From Acinetobacter chengduensis (GTDB lineage: Bacteria; Pseudomonadota; Gammaproteobacteria; Pseudomonadales; Moraxellaceae), in NCBI RefSeq assembly GCF_003664645.1, contig NZ_RCHC01000004.1, positions 124,001 through 188,000 of the forward strand: a stretch of 64,000 nucleotides of DNA. Reading direction: 5' to 3'. The notes below the pieces were generated by a model, which had not been told where the DNA came from, ran no database searches, and saw only the letters and a list, made by a program, of their open reading frames with translations. Below, piece after piece: positions 19,208 to 28,322 of the stretch. Every line of letters starts with the position of its first letter. The first letter of the stretch is position 1. A program made the translations under genes and the position numbers.

Positions 19208-20578
19208 GTGAATACACAACAACTCAATGTTAACTCGATTGTAGACGAGGCCAAATTTAGCTCATTTCATTGGGGCGTATTAATTTGGTGTTTACTAATT
19301 ATTATTTTTGACGGTTATGATTTAGTCATTTATGGCGTTGCTTTACCATTGCTCATGCAAGAATGGTCACTAAGTGCAGTACAAGCAGGTTTATTGGCCA
19401 GTACAGCACTGTTTGGCATGATGTTTGGTGCAATGTGCTTTGGTACATTATCAGATAAATTAGGGCGCAAAAAAACCATTATGATTTGCGTAGGCTTATT
19501 TAGTGGCTTCACCTTTTTAGGTGCATTTGCCTCAAATCCGATTGAGTTTGGCATACTTCGCTTTTTAGCGGGTCTAGGCATCGGGGGGGTTATGCCCAAT
19601 GTCGTCGCGCTCATGACTGAATATGCACCCAAACGTATTCGCAGTACCTTAGTCGCACTCATGTTTAGTGGTTATGCCATTGGTGGTATGGCTTCGGCTC
19701 TACTTGGGGCTTGGCTCATTGCGGACTACGGCTGGAAAATCATGTTTTATATTGCATGTATTCCATTTTTAGCGTTACCACTGATTTGGAAATTCTTACC
19801 AGAATCTCTCATGTTTTTGACGCAAAAAGGTCAAACCACACAAGTTGCAGAAATTGTGCAAAAAATTTCACCGACACAGAGTATTAGCCCTCAAATCCAA
19901 TTTGTATTAAATGAAACCAGCACCAATGAAGCGCCATTCAAAGCTTTATTTCAACAAGGACGTACCTTTAGTACCATCATGTTTTGGATCGCATTTTTTA
20001 TGTGCTTACTGATGGTGTACGCACTTGGCAGTTGGCTACCTAAACTGATGATTCAAGCAGGTTATTCGTTGGGAGCAAGTATGCTGTTCTTATTTGCGCT
20101 CAATATTGGTGGCATGGTGGGTGCAATTGGTGGTGGGACATTGGCCGATAAATTTCATTTAAAACCTGTACTCAGCATTATGTTTACCGTTGGTGCGATT
20201 GCACTTGTGTTACTGGGTTTTAATAGTCCTCAATTTGTGTTGTACCTGCTCATTGCGGTTGCAGGTGCTGCCACCATTGGCTCACAAATTTTACTGTATA
20301 CCTTTGTCGCACAGTTTTATCCAGCGGCTGTCCGTTCTACAGGAATGGGCTGGGCATCAGGTATTGGCCGTATCGGTGCCATTGTTGGTCCTGTCCTTAC
20401 AGGTGCATTACTCACACTAGAATTGCCCCATCAGATGAATTTCTTAGTCATTGCTATACCAGGGGCTATTGCTGCAATTGCGATATTTTTTGTGAACTTA
20501 AAGGCATCTGTAGAAGGCGTGAAGAGTTCACATGCTTCATCAACAAAAGCTACGCCAATCAAAAGTACTGCGCATTAA
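19208..20578 (+). CDS. benK: Benzoate MFS transporter
   Basis: Major facilitator of the aromatic acid:H+ symporter family, 456 residues with about 12 hydrophobic helices. The family motifs DGYDLVIYGVALP (first helix; Asp needed for transport in PcaK-type proteins) and the loop GTLSDKLGRKKT are present. The start is GTG with GGAGG 7 nt upstream. It lies next to the regulator and a porin gene, as in the A. baylyi ben region. Confidence 0.9.
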   Translation: MNTQQLNVNSIVDEAKFSSFHWGVLIWCLLIIIFDGYDLVIYGVALPLLMQEWSLSAVQAGLLASTALFGMMFGAMCFGTLSDKLGRKKTIMICVGLFSGFTFLGAFASNPIEFGILRFLAGLGIGGVMPNVVALMTEYAPKRIRSTLVALMFSGYAIGGMASALLGAWLIADYGWKIMFYIACIPFLALPLIWKFLPESLMFLTQKGQTTQVAEIVQKISPTQSISPQIQFVLNETSTNEAPFKALFQQGRTFSTIMFWIAFFMCLLMVYALGSWLPKLMIQAGYSLGASMLFLFALNIGGMVGAIGGGTLADKFHLKPVLSIMFTVGAIALVLLGFNSPQFVLYLLIAVAGAATIGSQILLYTFVAQFYPAAVRSTGMGWASGIGRIGAIVGPVLTGALLTLELPHQMNFLVIAIPGAIAAIAIFFVNLKASVEGVKSSHASSTKATPIKSTAH

Positions 20579-20597
20579 TTCAAATACAAAATAACCC

Positions 20598-20656
20598 GAC
20601 ACACCAATTGAAAGCCTAGTTTGGCTAGACTTACGCAGTCAATGAATTGGTGTGTC
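20598..20656 (+). other. Long-spaced perfect inverted repeat between benK and the porin gene
   Basis: GACACACCAATT (20598-20609) and AATTGGTGTGTC (20645-20656) are perfectly complementary over 12 bp with a 35-nt spacer. The spacer has a small inner stem (AGCC/GGCT). No T run follows, so transcription can continue into the porin gene. Confidence 0.65.
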
Positions 20657-20702
20657 AACCAAATGGAATATTGGGTTATAAACAATCAGGATGACCACCA
20701 AA

Positions 20703-22001
20703 ATGTTAACATTTAAATTAAAAACATTATTCATTGCATGTGCATGCAGTTTCCCGATGATGAGTTTTGCTGCTTCAAATACAGATGCTGAATTACAACA
20801 ACTCCGTGACGAAGTAAAAGCTTTAAAATTATTAATGCAACAATATGCACAGCAACAGCAGAGCAATGCACAAAACTTGCAACAGGTACAAGCTCAATCC
20901 AACATAACCAAAATGAATGCTGAAAGCACGTCGGGATTAAAAATTGAGACCATGCGCTTAAAGACCAAAGCAGGTGCAGAACTTACACTTTATGGCAATG
21001 TACGAGCAGATGCTTCATACCAAGCAGAAGGTGGTAGTGCCACGCGCTTATATAATCAAATCAATACCGTACCTTTAGCTGGTAATAGTGAAAGCTCGGA
21101 TCGTTTAAAGGCAACGCTGGCCGCTACACGTTTAGGATTAGACTTTAAAACAAGCACACCTGATCAAGACATCTCAGCTAAAATTGAAGTCGATTTTTTA
21201 GGCACTAATGATGCGCTTCGTATACGTCATGCATATATAAATTATGGAAATTGGTTGGTTGGCCAGACCTGGTCAAACTTTGCAGTCCCTGATTATATGC
21301 CTGAAACAATTGATGCTTTAGCTTATGTGGGTGGTGCGGTAAAGCGTACACCGCAGGTTCGCTATAATCATAAATTGAGCCAAATCACCAACCTTGTGTT
21401 GGCTGCAGAAGATTCGAAAGATGAAAGTTCAAACTTACGCTTACCAGCTTTAACTGCACGTTTAAACCATCAATTCAATGAACGCTTATTGTTGAGCGCA
21501 CGTGCAATGGCTACAGAGAAAAAAACCGATGCTGATACAGAAACAGCATGGGGCATTGGCTTAGGCACCAAATTTGACGTGACGGATAAAACTATGATCA
21601 AAGCCGACTATTACCATGTAAAAGGCGATAGCAGTTTTGTGTCATGGAGCAACTCTGGTTTTTTAACAAATGCCAATAAAGAGATCATCGCAACCAATGC
21701 ATTTGACTCCATTACTATTGGTATTACCCAGCAATTTAACCCACAGTTTAAAGGAACATTGGGCTACGGCTATATGAAAGCGGATCAAAATGATACGTAT
21801 ATAAATGCACTACCTGATAAAACCAAAGCCAATAAAGATTTATGGCAAGCATGGGCCAATGTATTTTATAGCCCCATTAAACCGATCAGTTTAGGGCTAG
21901 AATATGTTTATGGTGAACGTGAAGCCTTTGGCCCAGCACCAAATGGCAGCCAAACAGGCTCAGACAACAGAGTCAATGCAGTCGCGATGTATAATTTTTA
22001 A
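20703..22001 (+). CDS. benP: DcaP-like outer membrane porin (benzoate region)
   Basis: Predicted outer-membrane channel for aromatic acids. A signal peptide (MLTFKLKTLFIACACSFPMM, cleaved near SFAA) is followed by a Gln-rich coiled coil (about residues 30-70) and a beta-barrel domain ending in Phe, as in the DcaP family. I start at the second ATG, with AGGA 11 nt upstream. The ATG at 20691 overlaps that AGGA and is less likely. The benP name is by position after benK. Confidence 0.8.
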   Translation: MLTFKLKTLFIACACSFPMMSFAASNTDAELQQLRDEVKALKLLMQQYAQQQQSNAQNLQQVQAQSNITKMNAESTSGLKIETMRLKTKAGAELTLYGNVRADASYQAEGGSATRLYNQINTVPLAGNSESSDRLKATLAATRLGLDFKTSTPDQDISAKIEVDFLGTNDALRIRHAYINYGNWLVGQTWSNFAVPDYMPETIDALAYVGGAVKRTPQVRYNHKLSQITNLVLAAEDSKDESSNLRLPALTARLNHQFNERLLLSARAMATEKKTDADTETAWGIGLGTKFDVTDKTMIKADYYHVKGDSSFVSWSNSGFLTNANKEIIATNAFDSITIGITQQFNPQFKGTLGYGYMKADQNDTYINALPDKTKANKDLWQAWANVFYSPIKPISLGLEYVYGEREAFGPAPNGSQTGSDNRVNAVAMYNF

Positions 22002-22035
22002 AAGAAGTGACGCTTAAAACCGTCATCCGATCAAC

Positions 22036-22063
22036 AAAAAGCCTGAATCATTTCAGGCTTTTT
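22036..22063. terminator. Bidirectional terminator after the porin gene
   Basis: AAAAAGCCTGAA pairs with TTCAGGCTTTTT around a 4-nt loop. Two further TTTTTAGGC units follow directly, probably slippage repeats. It separates the convergent porin and MocR-type genes. Confidence 0.88.
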
Positions 22064-22077
22064 AGGCTTTTTAGGCT

Positions 22078-23502
22078 TTAATTTAAAGTGAAAGAACTGG
22101 ATGCATTTTGCTGTTGTATACATACACATAATTGTTGCATAGCAACTTCAATTGTATCGTTCCATTCAAATGAACAGTTGAGGCGGATATAATTTTGTGT
22201 ATTTTTTTCAAGTCGAAACAATACACTCGGTGCAATACCAATATTTTGCTTTAACAAGCTTTCATAAATTTTAAAACTGTCGCAGTTTGGCGCAAGTTCA
22301 ATCCATAGAAAATAACCACTTGTGAAAAAATGGATATGGCAATCTTCGGGCAAATGCTGCGCTAAATAGTCATAAAATACTTGCTTGTACTGGGCCAAAC
22401 GCTGGCGTAAATGGCGTAAATGCTTTTCATAATAATGGTGTGAGAGAAAATCGACCAAAGCATTTTGCACCAATGGGCTGACTGAAACTGTACTCATCAG
22501 TTGTAAATGTTGGATTGCATCTGAAAATTGATGAGCGTGAATCCAGCCTACACGGGTGCCCATGCCAAGAGTTTTAGAAAAAGTGGAGCAGTGCAAAACC
22601 CGTTGGTGCTGATCAAAATAGGTCATTGGCAAAGGTTTATGTTTGCCATAGCTCAACTCGGCATATACATCATCTTCAATCAAATACACTTGATATTCAT
22701 GCAATAGATTTGCAATCTTTTGCTTAATTGAATTTGAAACCGTATAGCCTACAGGGTTTTGAACATTCAACATGAGCCAGCAGACTTTAATCGGATACTG
22801 TTTAAGGGCTTGTTCAAAGGCAACAATATCAAAACCATGATCTGGATGAGTCGGAATAGTAACGACTTCTAGACCTAAGCGTTCTGCCGCTTGCCATGCG
22901 CCGTAAAATACGGTGTCTTGTAATAATATGAAGTCCCCAGACTGTGTAAGGGCTTCTAAAGCCAAATTCAATGCATTAAGTGCGCCAGATGTAATGACAA
23001 TGTCATCCGTATCACATTGCACACCTTGTAATATATAACGATTTGCAATTAGTTGGCGTAACGCAAAATTGCCTGGGGGCATATTATCGCTGTTTAAATA
23101 ACTATGCTTGCGTTTGGCATGCTGTGCTAAGAGTTGCATGAATTTTTGGTTATACAAAAGTTCTGGATTAGGAAATGCCGAACCAAAAGGCAAAATATCA
23201 CTGTGCTGTATGCTTTTTAAATAATGAAAGACTTTAGAATTGATTTGAATATTTTTGCTGTGTTGCATCTCAAGCGGATGCTGAAGGATAGATTTTGCCT
23301 TAACTACATAGTAACCAGACTTATCTTTAGCGTAAATTAAGCCTTTAGCTTCAAGTATTTGATATGCATTTAACACAGTAATCAGGCTATAGCCGGAAAG
23401 TTGGGCTTGTTCACGTAAAGACGGTAATTTCTCATGTGTTTTCCATTGGCCATGTTTAATGAGTTGTTCAATGCTATGTGCTAATTTTTCAGATTTAAAC
23501 AT
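22078..23502 (-). CDS. MocR/PdxR-type GntR regulator with aminotransferase domain
   Basis: Transcription factor of 474 residues. An N-terminal GntR winged helix (residues 1-70, LPSLREQAQLSGYSLITVLNAY) is fused to a fold-type I aminotransferase domain. The PLP-binding lysine lies in CSTFSKTLGMGTRVGWI near residue 310. Such proteins usually bind PLP or an amino compound as an effector and do not act as enzymes. No metabolic partner lies beside it, so its target is unknown. Confidence 0.85.
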   Translation of the reverse strand: MFKSEKLAHSIEQLIKHGQWKTHEKLPSLREQAQLSGYSLITVLNAYQILEAKGLIYAKDKSGYYVVKAKSILQHPLEMQHSKNIQINSKVFHYLKSIQHSDILPFGSAFPNPELLYNQKFMQLLAQHAKRKHSYLNSDNMPPGNFALRQLIANRYILQGVQCDTDDIVITSGALNALNLALEALTQSGDFILLQDTVFYGAWQAAERLGLEVVTIPTHPDHGFDIVAFEQALKQYPIKVCWLMLNVQNPVGYTVSNSIKQKIANLLHEYQVYLIEDDVYAELSYGKHKPLPMTYFDQHQRVLHCSTFSKTLGMGTRVGWIHAHQFSDAIQHLQLMSTVSVSPLVQNALVDFLSHHYYEKHLRHLRQRLAQYKQVFYDYLAQHLPEDCHIHFFTSGYFLWIELAPNCDSFKIYESLLKQNIGIAPSVLFRLEKNTQNYIRLNCSFEWNDTIEVAMQQLCVCIQQQNASSSFTLN

Positions 23503-23684
23503 GCTACAGCCTAAATATCTGTATCTATAATTTAACTAAAATAACTCATTTTTAATAAATTTGAAGAAATTTAGCGCCAATTTACATTAACTGTTATATT
23601 TTTTTAATCTATTTCTGTATCTAGCCCAAAATAGCTGGGGCTTTCATAATGAATCATCACTTCATTGAAATTAAAGGTGAGTCC

Positions 23685-23843
23685 ATGAACCAAAAGTCTC
23701 AAGATAAAGCACCGCAATATGCGGATAGTAGCCTTTCAGACAAGGCCTTTAAAAATATGATTATTTGGTTTGCTATTTATGCAGGTTTATTTTGCTTGGG
23801 TGTTGCTATTGCGGTAAATGCAGACAAAATTAATATGGGTTAA
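23685..23843 (+). CDS. Small single-pass membrane protein, function unknown
   Basis: A 52-residue protein with a polar N-terminus (MNQKSQDKAPQYADSS) and one hydrophobic helix (about residues 25-44). I chose this ATG because AAGGTGA lies 5 nt upstream; the longer frame from 23649 has no ribosome site. A terminator follows. It resembles no family I can name. Confidence 0.6.
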   Translation: MNQKSQDKAPQYADSSLSDKAFKNMIIWFAIYAGLFCLGVAIAVNADKINMG

Positions 23844-23901
23844 AGTATTCTTTCTTGCGGTTTTTATGATCTTAAGCCTTCCAAATTGTGTGCGATCCAT
23901 T

Positions 23902-23931
23902 AAAAAAAGCTCAACAGTGTTGGGCTTTTTT
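23902..23931. terminator. Terminator after the small membrane protein gene
   Basis: AAAAAGC and CAACA pair with TGTTG and GCTTTTTT around a short loop, with A and T runs on both sides. Confidence 0.82.
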
Positions 23932-24037
23932 AGATGCGTATTTTTTTGCTATTTTTTTACTCAATGAGATTTTCGGACATTAAATTGGTGGAAAAGATCA
24001 TTTTCAATTCATCTATTCTAATTTAAAAATATTCAAG

Positions 24038-24132
24038 CAAATAAGCACTTGCACACTTTTGCAAAAAAGCTAGTCAAAAAGACTAAACTACGTTAAAAAT
24101 AAAACAGTGCAAAATACATTGATGCTTATTTG
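24038..24132. other. Inverted repeats upstream of the acyl-CoA ligase gene
   Basis: CAAATAAGCA (24038-24047) and TGCTTATTTG (24123-24132) are a perfect 10-bp inverted pair 75 nt apart. A tighter palindrome TAGTC-AAAAA-GACTA lies between them. The remaining part of the 373-nt gap shows only the preceding terminator and AT-rich DNA. A regulator-binding role is a guess. Confidence 0.45.
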
Positions 24133-24216
24133 CACTTTGAACTTGTATAAAAATACCGAAATATAAAACCCAATGATGGGCAAATGGAAATAACAACATA
24201 GCATAAGGAGCACGGC

Positions 24217-25845
24217 ATGCTTGGAAATATGATGTTTCAGCCACTATTGATTAGTAGCATGATTGAACACGCTGGACGTTATCATGCGGACGGTTTAGTC
24301 ATCTCAAAAAATACCGATTTAAGTATCACTGAAACAACATGGGGACAAATACACGATAACTCCAAACGCTTTGCCCAAGTTTTACAATCTTTTGGATTTG
24401 TATTAGGTGACCGTGTCGCGACGATTGCATGGAATAATCATCGTCATTTAGAGTCATGGTATGCCATTTCAGGAAGTGGTTTGGTCTGTCACACCATTAA
24501 TCCACGACTTTTCCCAGAGCAATTGGTGTTTATTATTAATGATGCGGCAGATAAGGCATTGTTATTTGATAAAACATTTTTGCCATTAATTAAGGCAGTC
24601 AAGCCTTTACTCAAAAGTGTAGAGCATTACATTTGCTTAGATACACCTGATGATGCCGTACGCGAAGCCATTCCAGACGTTCTATTTTATGATGAGCTCA
24701 TTGCAGGGTATTCAACTCAATTTCAATGGCCTGAGATTGACGAACTGAGTGCCAGTTCTTTGTGCTACACCTCTGGCACAACAGGTAATCCAAAAGGAGT
24801 GCTCTACAGCCATCGTTCAACGGTATTGCATAGCTACGCGATTAGTATGCCAGATTCCTTAAACATTTCTGCGCGTGATGTGATGATGCCAGTTGTACCC
24901 ATGTTCCATGTGAATGCATGGGGAACACCTTATGCTGCAGCTATGGCAGGCTGTACCTTGGTATTGCCAGGGCCTGGGTTAGATGGCGCAAGTTTGGTGG
25001 GTTTAATTGATCGCTATAAAGTGAATGTTGCTTTAGGTGTACCAACCATTTGGCAAGGTCTGATTAACGCAGCGCAACAGTCAGGTAGTCAGCTAACAAG
25101 CTTGTCCCGCAACGTCGTCGGTGGTTCGGCTTGTCCTCCAGCGATGCTCAAAACATTTAAAGATCAGTTCAACTGTGAAACCATCCATGCTTGGGGCATG
25201 ACGGAAACCAGTCCTTTAGGTTCTGCAAACCAATTTAAAGCTAAACATTTAGCTTTATCTGAAGAAGAAAAATTGCGAGTTCGTCTTTCTCAGGGACGTC
25301 CGCCATTTGGTGTCGATTTAAGAATTACCAATGAAGAAAATGGCACTGAAGAAGTCACCCGCGATGGTGAAACTACAGGTAATTTACAAATTAAAGGGCA
25401 TTGGATTATCCAAAATTACTTTGGCAAAGAAAATAGTGCTTTAACTACTGATGGTTGGTTTGATACGGGCGATATTGCTACTTTAAATGAAGATGGCTAT
25501 CTTAAAATTAGTGACCGCTCAAAAGATTTAATTAAGTCGGGTGGCGAATGGATTTCATCGGTAGATTTAGAAAATTTAGCTATGGGCCATCCTAAAATTG
25601 CCATGGCAGCCGTGATTGCCGCTGAGCATGAAAAGTGGGATGAACGTCCTATTCTAATTGCTATTAAAAAGCCTGATGTAGAGTTAAATGAATCTGATAT
25701 TTTAGACTTTTATTCAGATAAAGTCGCAAAATGGCAAATTCCAGATAAAGTAATTTTTGTTGAGAGCATTCCACTGAGTGGAACTGGAAAAATGCTGAAA
25801 AAAGACTTACGTGAGCAGTTTGGTAAAGTGCTATTAAGTGCTTAA
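24217..25845 (+). CDS. Fatty-acid (medium/long-chain) CoA ligase, AMP-forming
   Basis: ANL-superfamily enzyme of 542 residues that activates a carboxylic acid through an acyl-adenylate and transfers it to CoA. The P-loop YTSGTTGNPKG (about residue 187), the A5 region WGMTETSP, the A7 motif GWFDTGDIA and the C-terminal Lys region SGTGKMLKKDLR are intact. Overall it resembles the AlkK/medium-chain group. AAGGAG precedes the ATG. It is a single-gene unit, so the substrate cannot be set by context. Confidence 0.85.
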   Translation: MLGNMMFQPLLISSMIEHAGRYHADGLVISKNTDLSITETTWGQIHDNSKRFAQVLQSFGFVLGDRVATIAWNNHRHLESWYAISGSGLVCHTINPRLFPEQLVFIINDAADKALLFDKTFLPLIKAVKPLLKSVEHYICLDTPDDAVREAIPDVLFYDELIAGYSTQFQWPEIDELSASSLCYTSGTTGNPKGVLYSHRSTVLHSYAISMPDSLNISARDVMMPVVPMFHVNAWGTPYAAAMAGCTLVLPGPGLDGASLVGLIDRYKVNVALGVPTIWQGLINAAQQSGSQLTSLSRNVVGGSACPPAMLKTFKDQFNCETIHAWGMTETSPLGSANQFKAKHLALSEEEKLRVRLSQGRPPFGVDLRITNEENGTEEVTRDGETTGNLQIKGHWIIQNYFGKENSALTTDGWFDTGDIATLNEDGYLKISDRSKDLIKSGGEWISSVDLENLAMGHPKIAMAAVIAAEHEKWDERPILIAIKKPDVELNESDILDFYSDKVAKWQIPDKVIFVESIPLSGTGKMLKKDLREQFGKVLLSA

Positions 25846-25879
25846 AAAGCATAAGATTCATGCAGTTGATTTAAGCTGG

Positions 25880-25915
25880 CAATGCTATACCGTTTGGTAT
25901 GGCATTGTGTTTTAT
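25880..25915 (+). terminator. Terminator after the acyl-CoA ligase gene
   Basis: CAATGCTATACC pairs with GGTATGGCATTG (12 bp, one T-G wobble) around a 3-4-nt loop and is followed by TGTTTTATT. Confidence 0.75.
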
Positions 25916-26241
25916 TGCAATTAAACATAATACCTATACAAGTAAATTTAGAAAAAATGATCTAAGCATAAATCATGAAAATTTCAGCTTAAGTTAAAAT
26001 CTCAACATACAAAATTAGCAAATGCTAAGCATTGCATTGCAGATTACTGCTATTGCAGTTTATATAGATAACGACATTATTTGCTTGATTAAATAGTTGA
26101 TTTTTTGTATGAGTAATAACGAGATTTTGAGTCATTAATAAAAAACTTGAATAGAAGAACTGACTACTTTAACTCGAAAATTAGTCCAAATAAGCGTAGA
26201 TTAAAGCTTTGTCTTTAAGCATTCCTGTCATTGGAATAGTC
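25916..26241. other. Gap upstream of the DMT transporter gene
   Basis: AT-rich stretch with several short GCATTGCA/TTGCAG-like repeats near 26030-26060. I see no gene, no strong hairpin and no certain promoter. Confidence 0.3.
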
Positions 26242-27129
26242 ATGTTCTCCAGCTGGATTCTTTTCACTTTAATGGCTGCATTTATGCAGTCTTGGCGCAA
26301 CGCATTTCAAAAACAACTCAGCAGTACTGTAGATGTTTATGGCGTAACGCTGGCACGTTTCTTATTTGGTTTTCCTTTTGCAGCTGTATATATCTTTTGG
26401 TTGTACCAAACGCATCCCATCACTTTACATGCTGAATTTACCCCTAAATTTTGGCTCTATATCTTTTTTGCAGGAAGTAGCCAAATTTTAGCCACCATTT
26501 TAATGGTGATGTTATTCAAGCAAAAAAACTATGCAATTGGTGTTGGCTTAGCTAAAAGTGAAGCCATATTGGCGGCACTCATTAGTGTGGTATTTTTACA
26601 AGAATATCTCAGTTTTTTGGGCTGGATTGGCGTACTTATTGGTGGTCTAGCAGTATTTTTACTGAGCAAAGGTAGTGGATTAAAGAGCTTATCAATACCC
26701 ACGCTTATCATTGGTATAGGAAGCGGTTTAAGTTTTGCGATTACATCGTTATTGGTCCGTGAGGCGAGTTTAGAGCTAAGTAGTTTGCCATTTTTACATC
26801 GTGCTTCGTGGGTATTACTCTGTGTAATTGGTTTTCAGTGCCTAAGCATGTTGTTGTATTTGAGTCTTTTTAGTCGAAAAACTTTAGTGGCAATGTTCAA
26901 GCGTCTTGGGCTTACATTTAAAGTGAGCGTTTGTAGCTTTTTAGCCTCACTAGGTTGGTTTACAGCAATGAGCATGCAGTCCGTTGCGATTGTTAAAACG
27001 CTAGGCCAAATAGAAGTGCTGTTTAGCTTACTTATTTCTGCCTTTTTCTTTAAAGAAAAGCTCGCCCGAACGGATCACTGGGGGCTTTTATTGGTCGTGA
27101 TTGCTGCCATCATGGTCATTTGGGCTTAA
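26242..27129 (+). CDS. DMT-superfamily transporter (EamA family)
   Basis: Inner-membrane protein with about ten hydrophobic helices in two EamA repeats, probably a metabolite exporter. I start at ATG (MFSSWILFTLMAAFMQ) with TTGGAA upstream; the TTG 11 codons earlier lacks a ribosome site. The substrate is unknown and no neighbour suggests one. Confidence 0.8.
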   Translation: MFSSWILFTLMAAFMQSWRNAFQKQLSSTVDVYGVTLARFLFGFPFAAVYIFWLYQTHPITLHAEFTPKFWLYIFFAGSSQILATILMVMLFKQKNYAIGVGLAKSEAILAALISVVFLQEYLSFLGWIGVLIGGLAVFLLSKGSGLKSLSIPTLIIGIGSGLSFAITSLLVREASLELSSLPFLHRASWVLLCVIGFQCLSMLLYLSLFSRKTLVAMFKRLGLTFKVSVCSFLASLGWFTAMSMQSVAIVKTLGQIEVLFSLLISAFFFKEKLARTDHWGLLLVVIAAIMVIWA

Positions 27130-27263
27130 ATAAAATATTCGCTGATACAAAAAATGATTTGGGATCGACAGAGCGATTTTTAAATTTTCGTACAAAGCAT
27201 ATTAAATAGAAGTATGAATTACGCGGAGTTCATCATTTAATCGATTTGATTGTTTTTTAGCAT

Positions 27264-27296
27264 AAAAAAGCACATCCTTTTCAGATGTGCTTTTAA
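27264..27296. terminator. Bidirectional terminator
   Basis: AAAAGCACATC pairs with GATGTGCTTTT around a 7-nt loop. It serves the convergent DMT transporter and DUF4198 genes. Confidence 0.85.
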
Positions 27297-27323
27297 CATT
27301 ACCATAAATGTGTGATAGGCAGA

Positions 27324-28217
27324 TTATTCAGCAACTTCAACAGTCAAACCATAAGTGAAGTTTTCGCTGTTTGGTTTTTTGGTGTTGTCTGAATTTGCTT
27401 CTGGGTAAGATGCTGTAATTAGATAAATACCTGCTTTATCAAATTTAACTTCAAATTCACCTTTTTTATTGGTTACTACATGTGGTAATTCACGCTTTGC
27501 ATTCGGCTCGTAAGTGCTCGCGCCTTTAAATACATCTACTTCTAAATCTGGTACTGCTTTACCATTAAATAGTACTTGTGCTTTAAGCGATTCACCAGAA
27601 AACAACTCATTTGGATGACTAATGAGTTTAACTTCAAATCCTTTGTTGGTCACTGCTGGAATTGCCGTAGGTTTGCCTTTGGTTACAAAGCTTTCAGCGA
27701 TAAATGTATTTGTTGCTTCAATAATTTGTGCTTTTTCAGGCACCTGATCTGCAGCGATTACACGTGGCGGTTGAGCTGGTGTAGCAGTTGGTACTTTTGC
27801 TTGTTCTGGCACTTTTTGTGGAGCAGGATTAGCGGGTGCATTTTGTGGATTACGTACTGGACGTACACGTAACCAACGGCCATCTACAAGTGCATATTTG
27901 GTGCTATTACCTGTAGCATCTTGTGTACGAATACGATATGTACCTTCTGAAGGTAAATCGAACTCAGCAATACTAAAACGCTTCAAACTAGTCGCTGGAT
28001 TAATCGCTACTGTTTTACCATCTGGATTTGTCACAACATAAGTTGTTTTGAAATTCATAGAGGGTGCAAAAAACTTTTCAATTGTAATCGCGCTTTGGAA
28101 GCTTACATTTGAAGATGTCGCATCAAAGGTGTCAGGCAGTAAAAAAGGGCTTGCTGTATGTGCATTTGCGAGTACAGGTAAAGATGCAACCAAGGCGATT
28201 TTCAACCAATTGTTCAT
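27324..28217 (-). CDS. DUF4198-domain periplasmic protein
   Basis: Exported protein of 297 residues with an N-terminal signal peptide (cleaved near ANAHTA). The first His after cleavage and the beta-rich domain fit DUF4198, a family seen beside metal or iron uptake genes. A Pro/Ala-rich linker (about residues 140-165) divides it into two parts. It diverges from the ApbE-PepSY-reductase operon, with a Fur-like box between them, so co-regulation by iron is likely. Confidence 0.75.
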   Translation of the reverse strand: MNNWLKIALVASLPVLANAHTASPFLLPDTFDATSSNVSFQSAITIEKFFAPSMNFKTTYVVTNPDGKTVAINPATSLKRFSIAEFDLPSEGTYRIRTQDATGNSTKYALVDGRWLRVRPVRNPQNAPANPAPQKVPEQAKVPTATPAQPPRVIAADQVPEKAQIIEATNTFIAESFVTKGKPTAIPAVTNKGFEVKLISHPNELFSGESLKAQVLFNGKAVPDLEVDVFKGASTYEPNAKRELPHVVTNKKGEFEVKFDKAGIYLITASYPEANSDNTKKPNSENFTYGLTVEVAE

Positions 28218-28268
28218 TAAATTCTCCAGTTTAAAAATTATTTATCTTCAATGTGCGTTAATCTACTT

Positions 28269-28287
28269 GATAACCGTTATCAATATC
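28269..28287. promoter_or_regulatory. Candidate Fur box between divergent DUF4198 and ApbE genes
   Basis: GATAACCGTTATCAATATC matches the 19-bp Fur consensus (GATAATGATAATCATTATC) at 14 positions. It sits about 50 nt from the DUF4198 start and 36 nt from the ApbE-type start, so it could repress both when iron is plentiful. Confidence 0.6.
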
Positions 28288-28322
28288 AATAAGATGCTAT
28301 AAAAATATTTTGGAGAGTCAGC

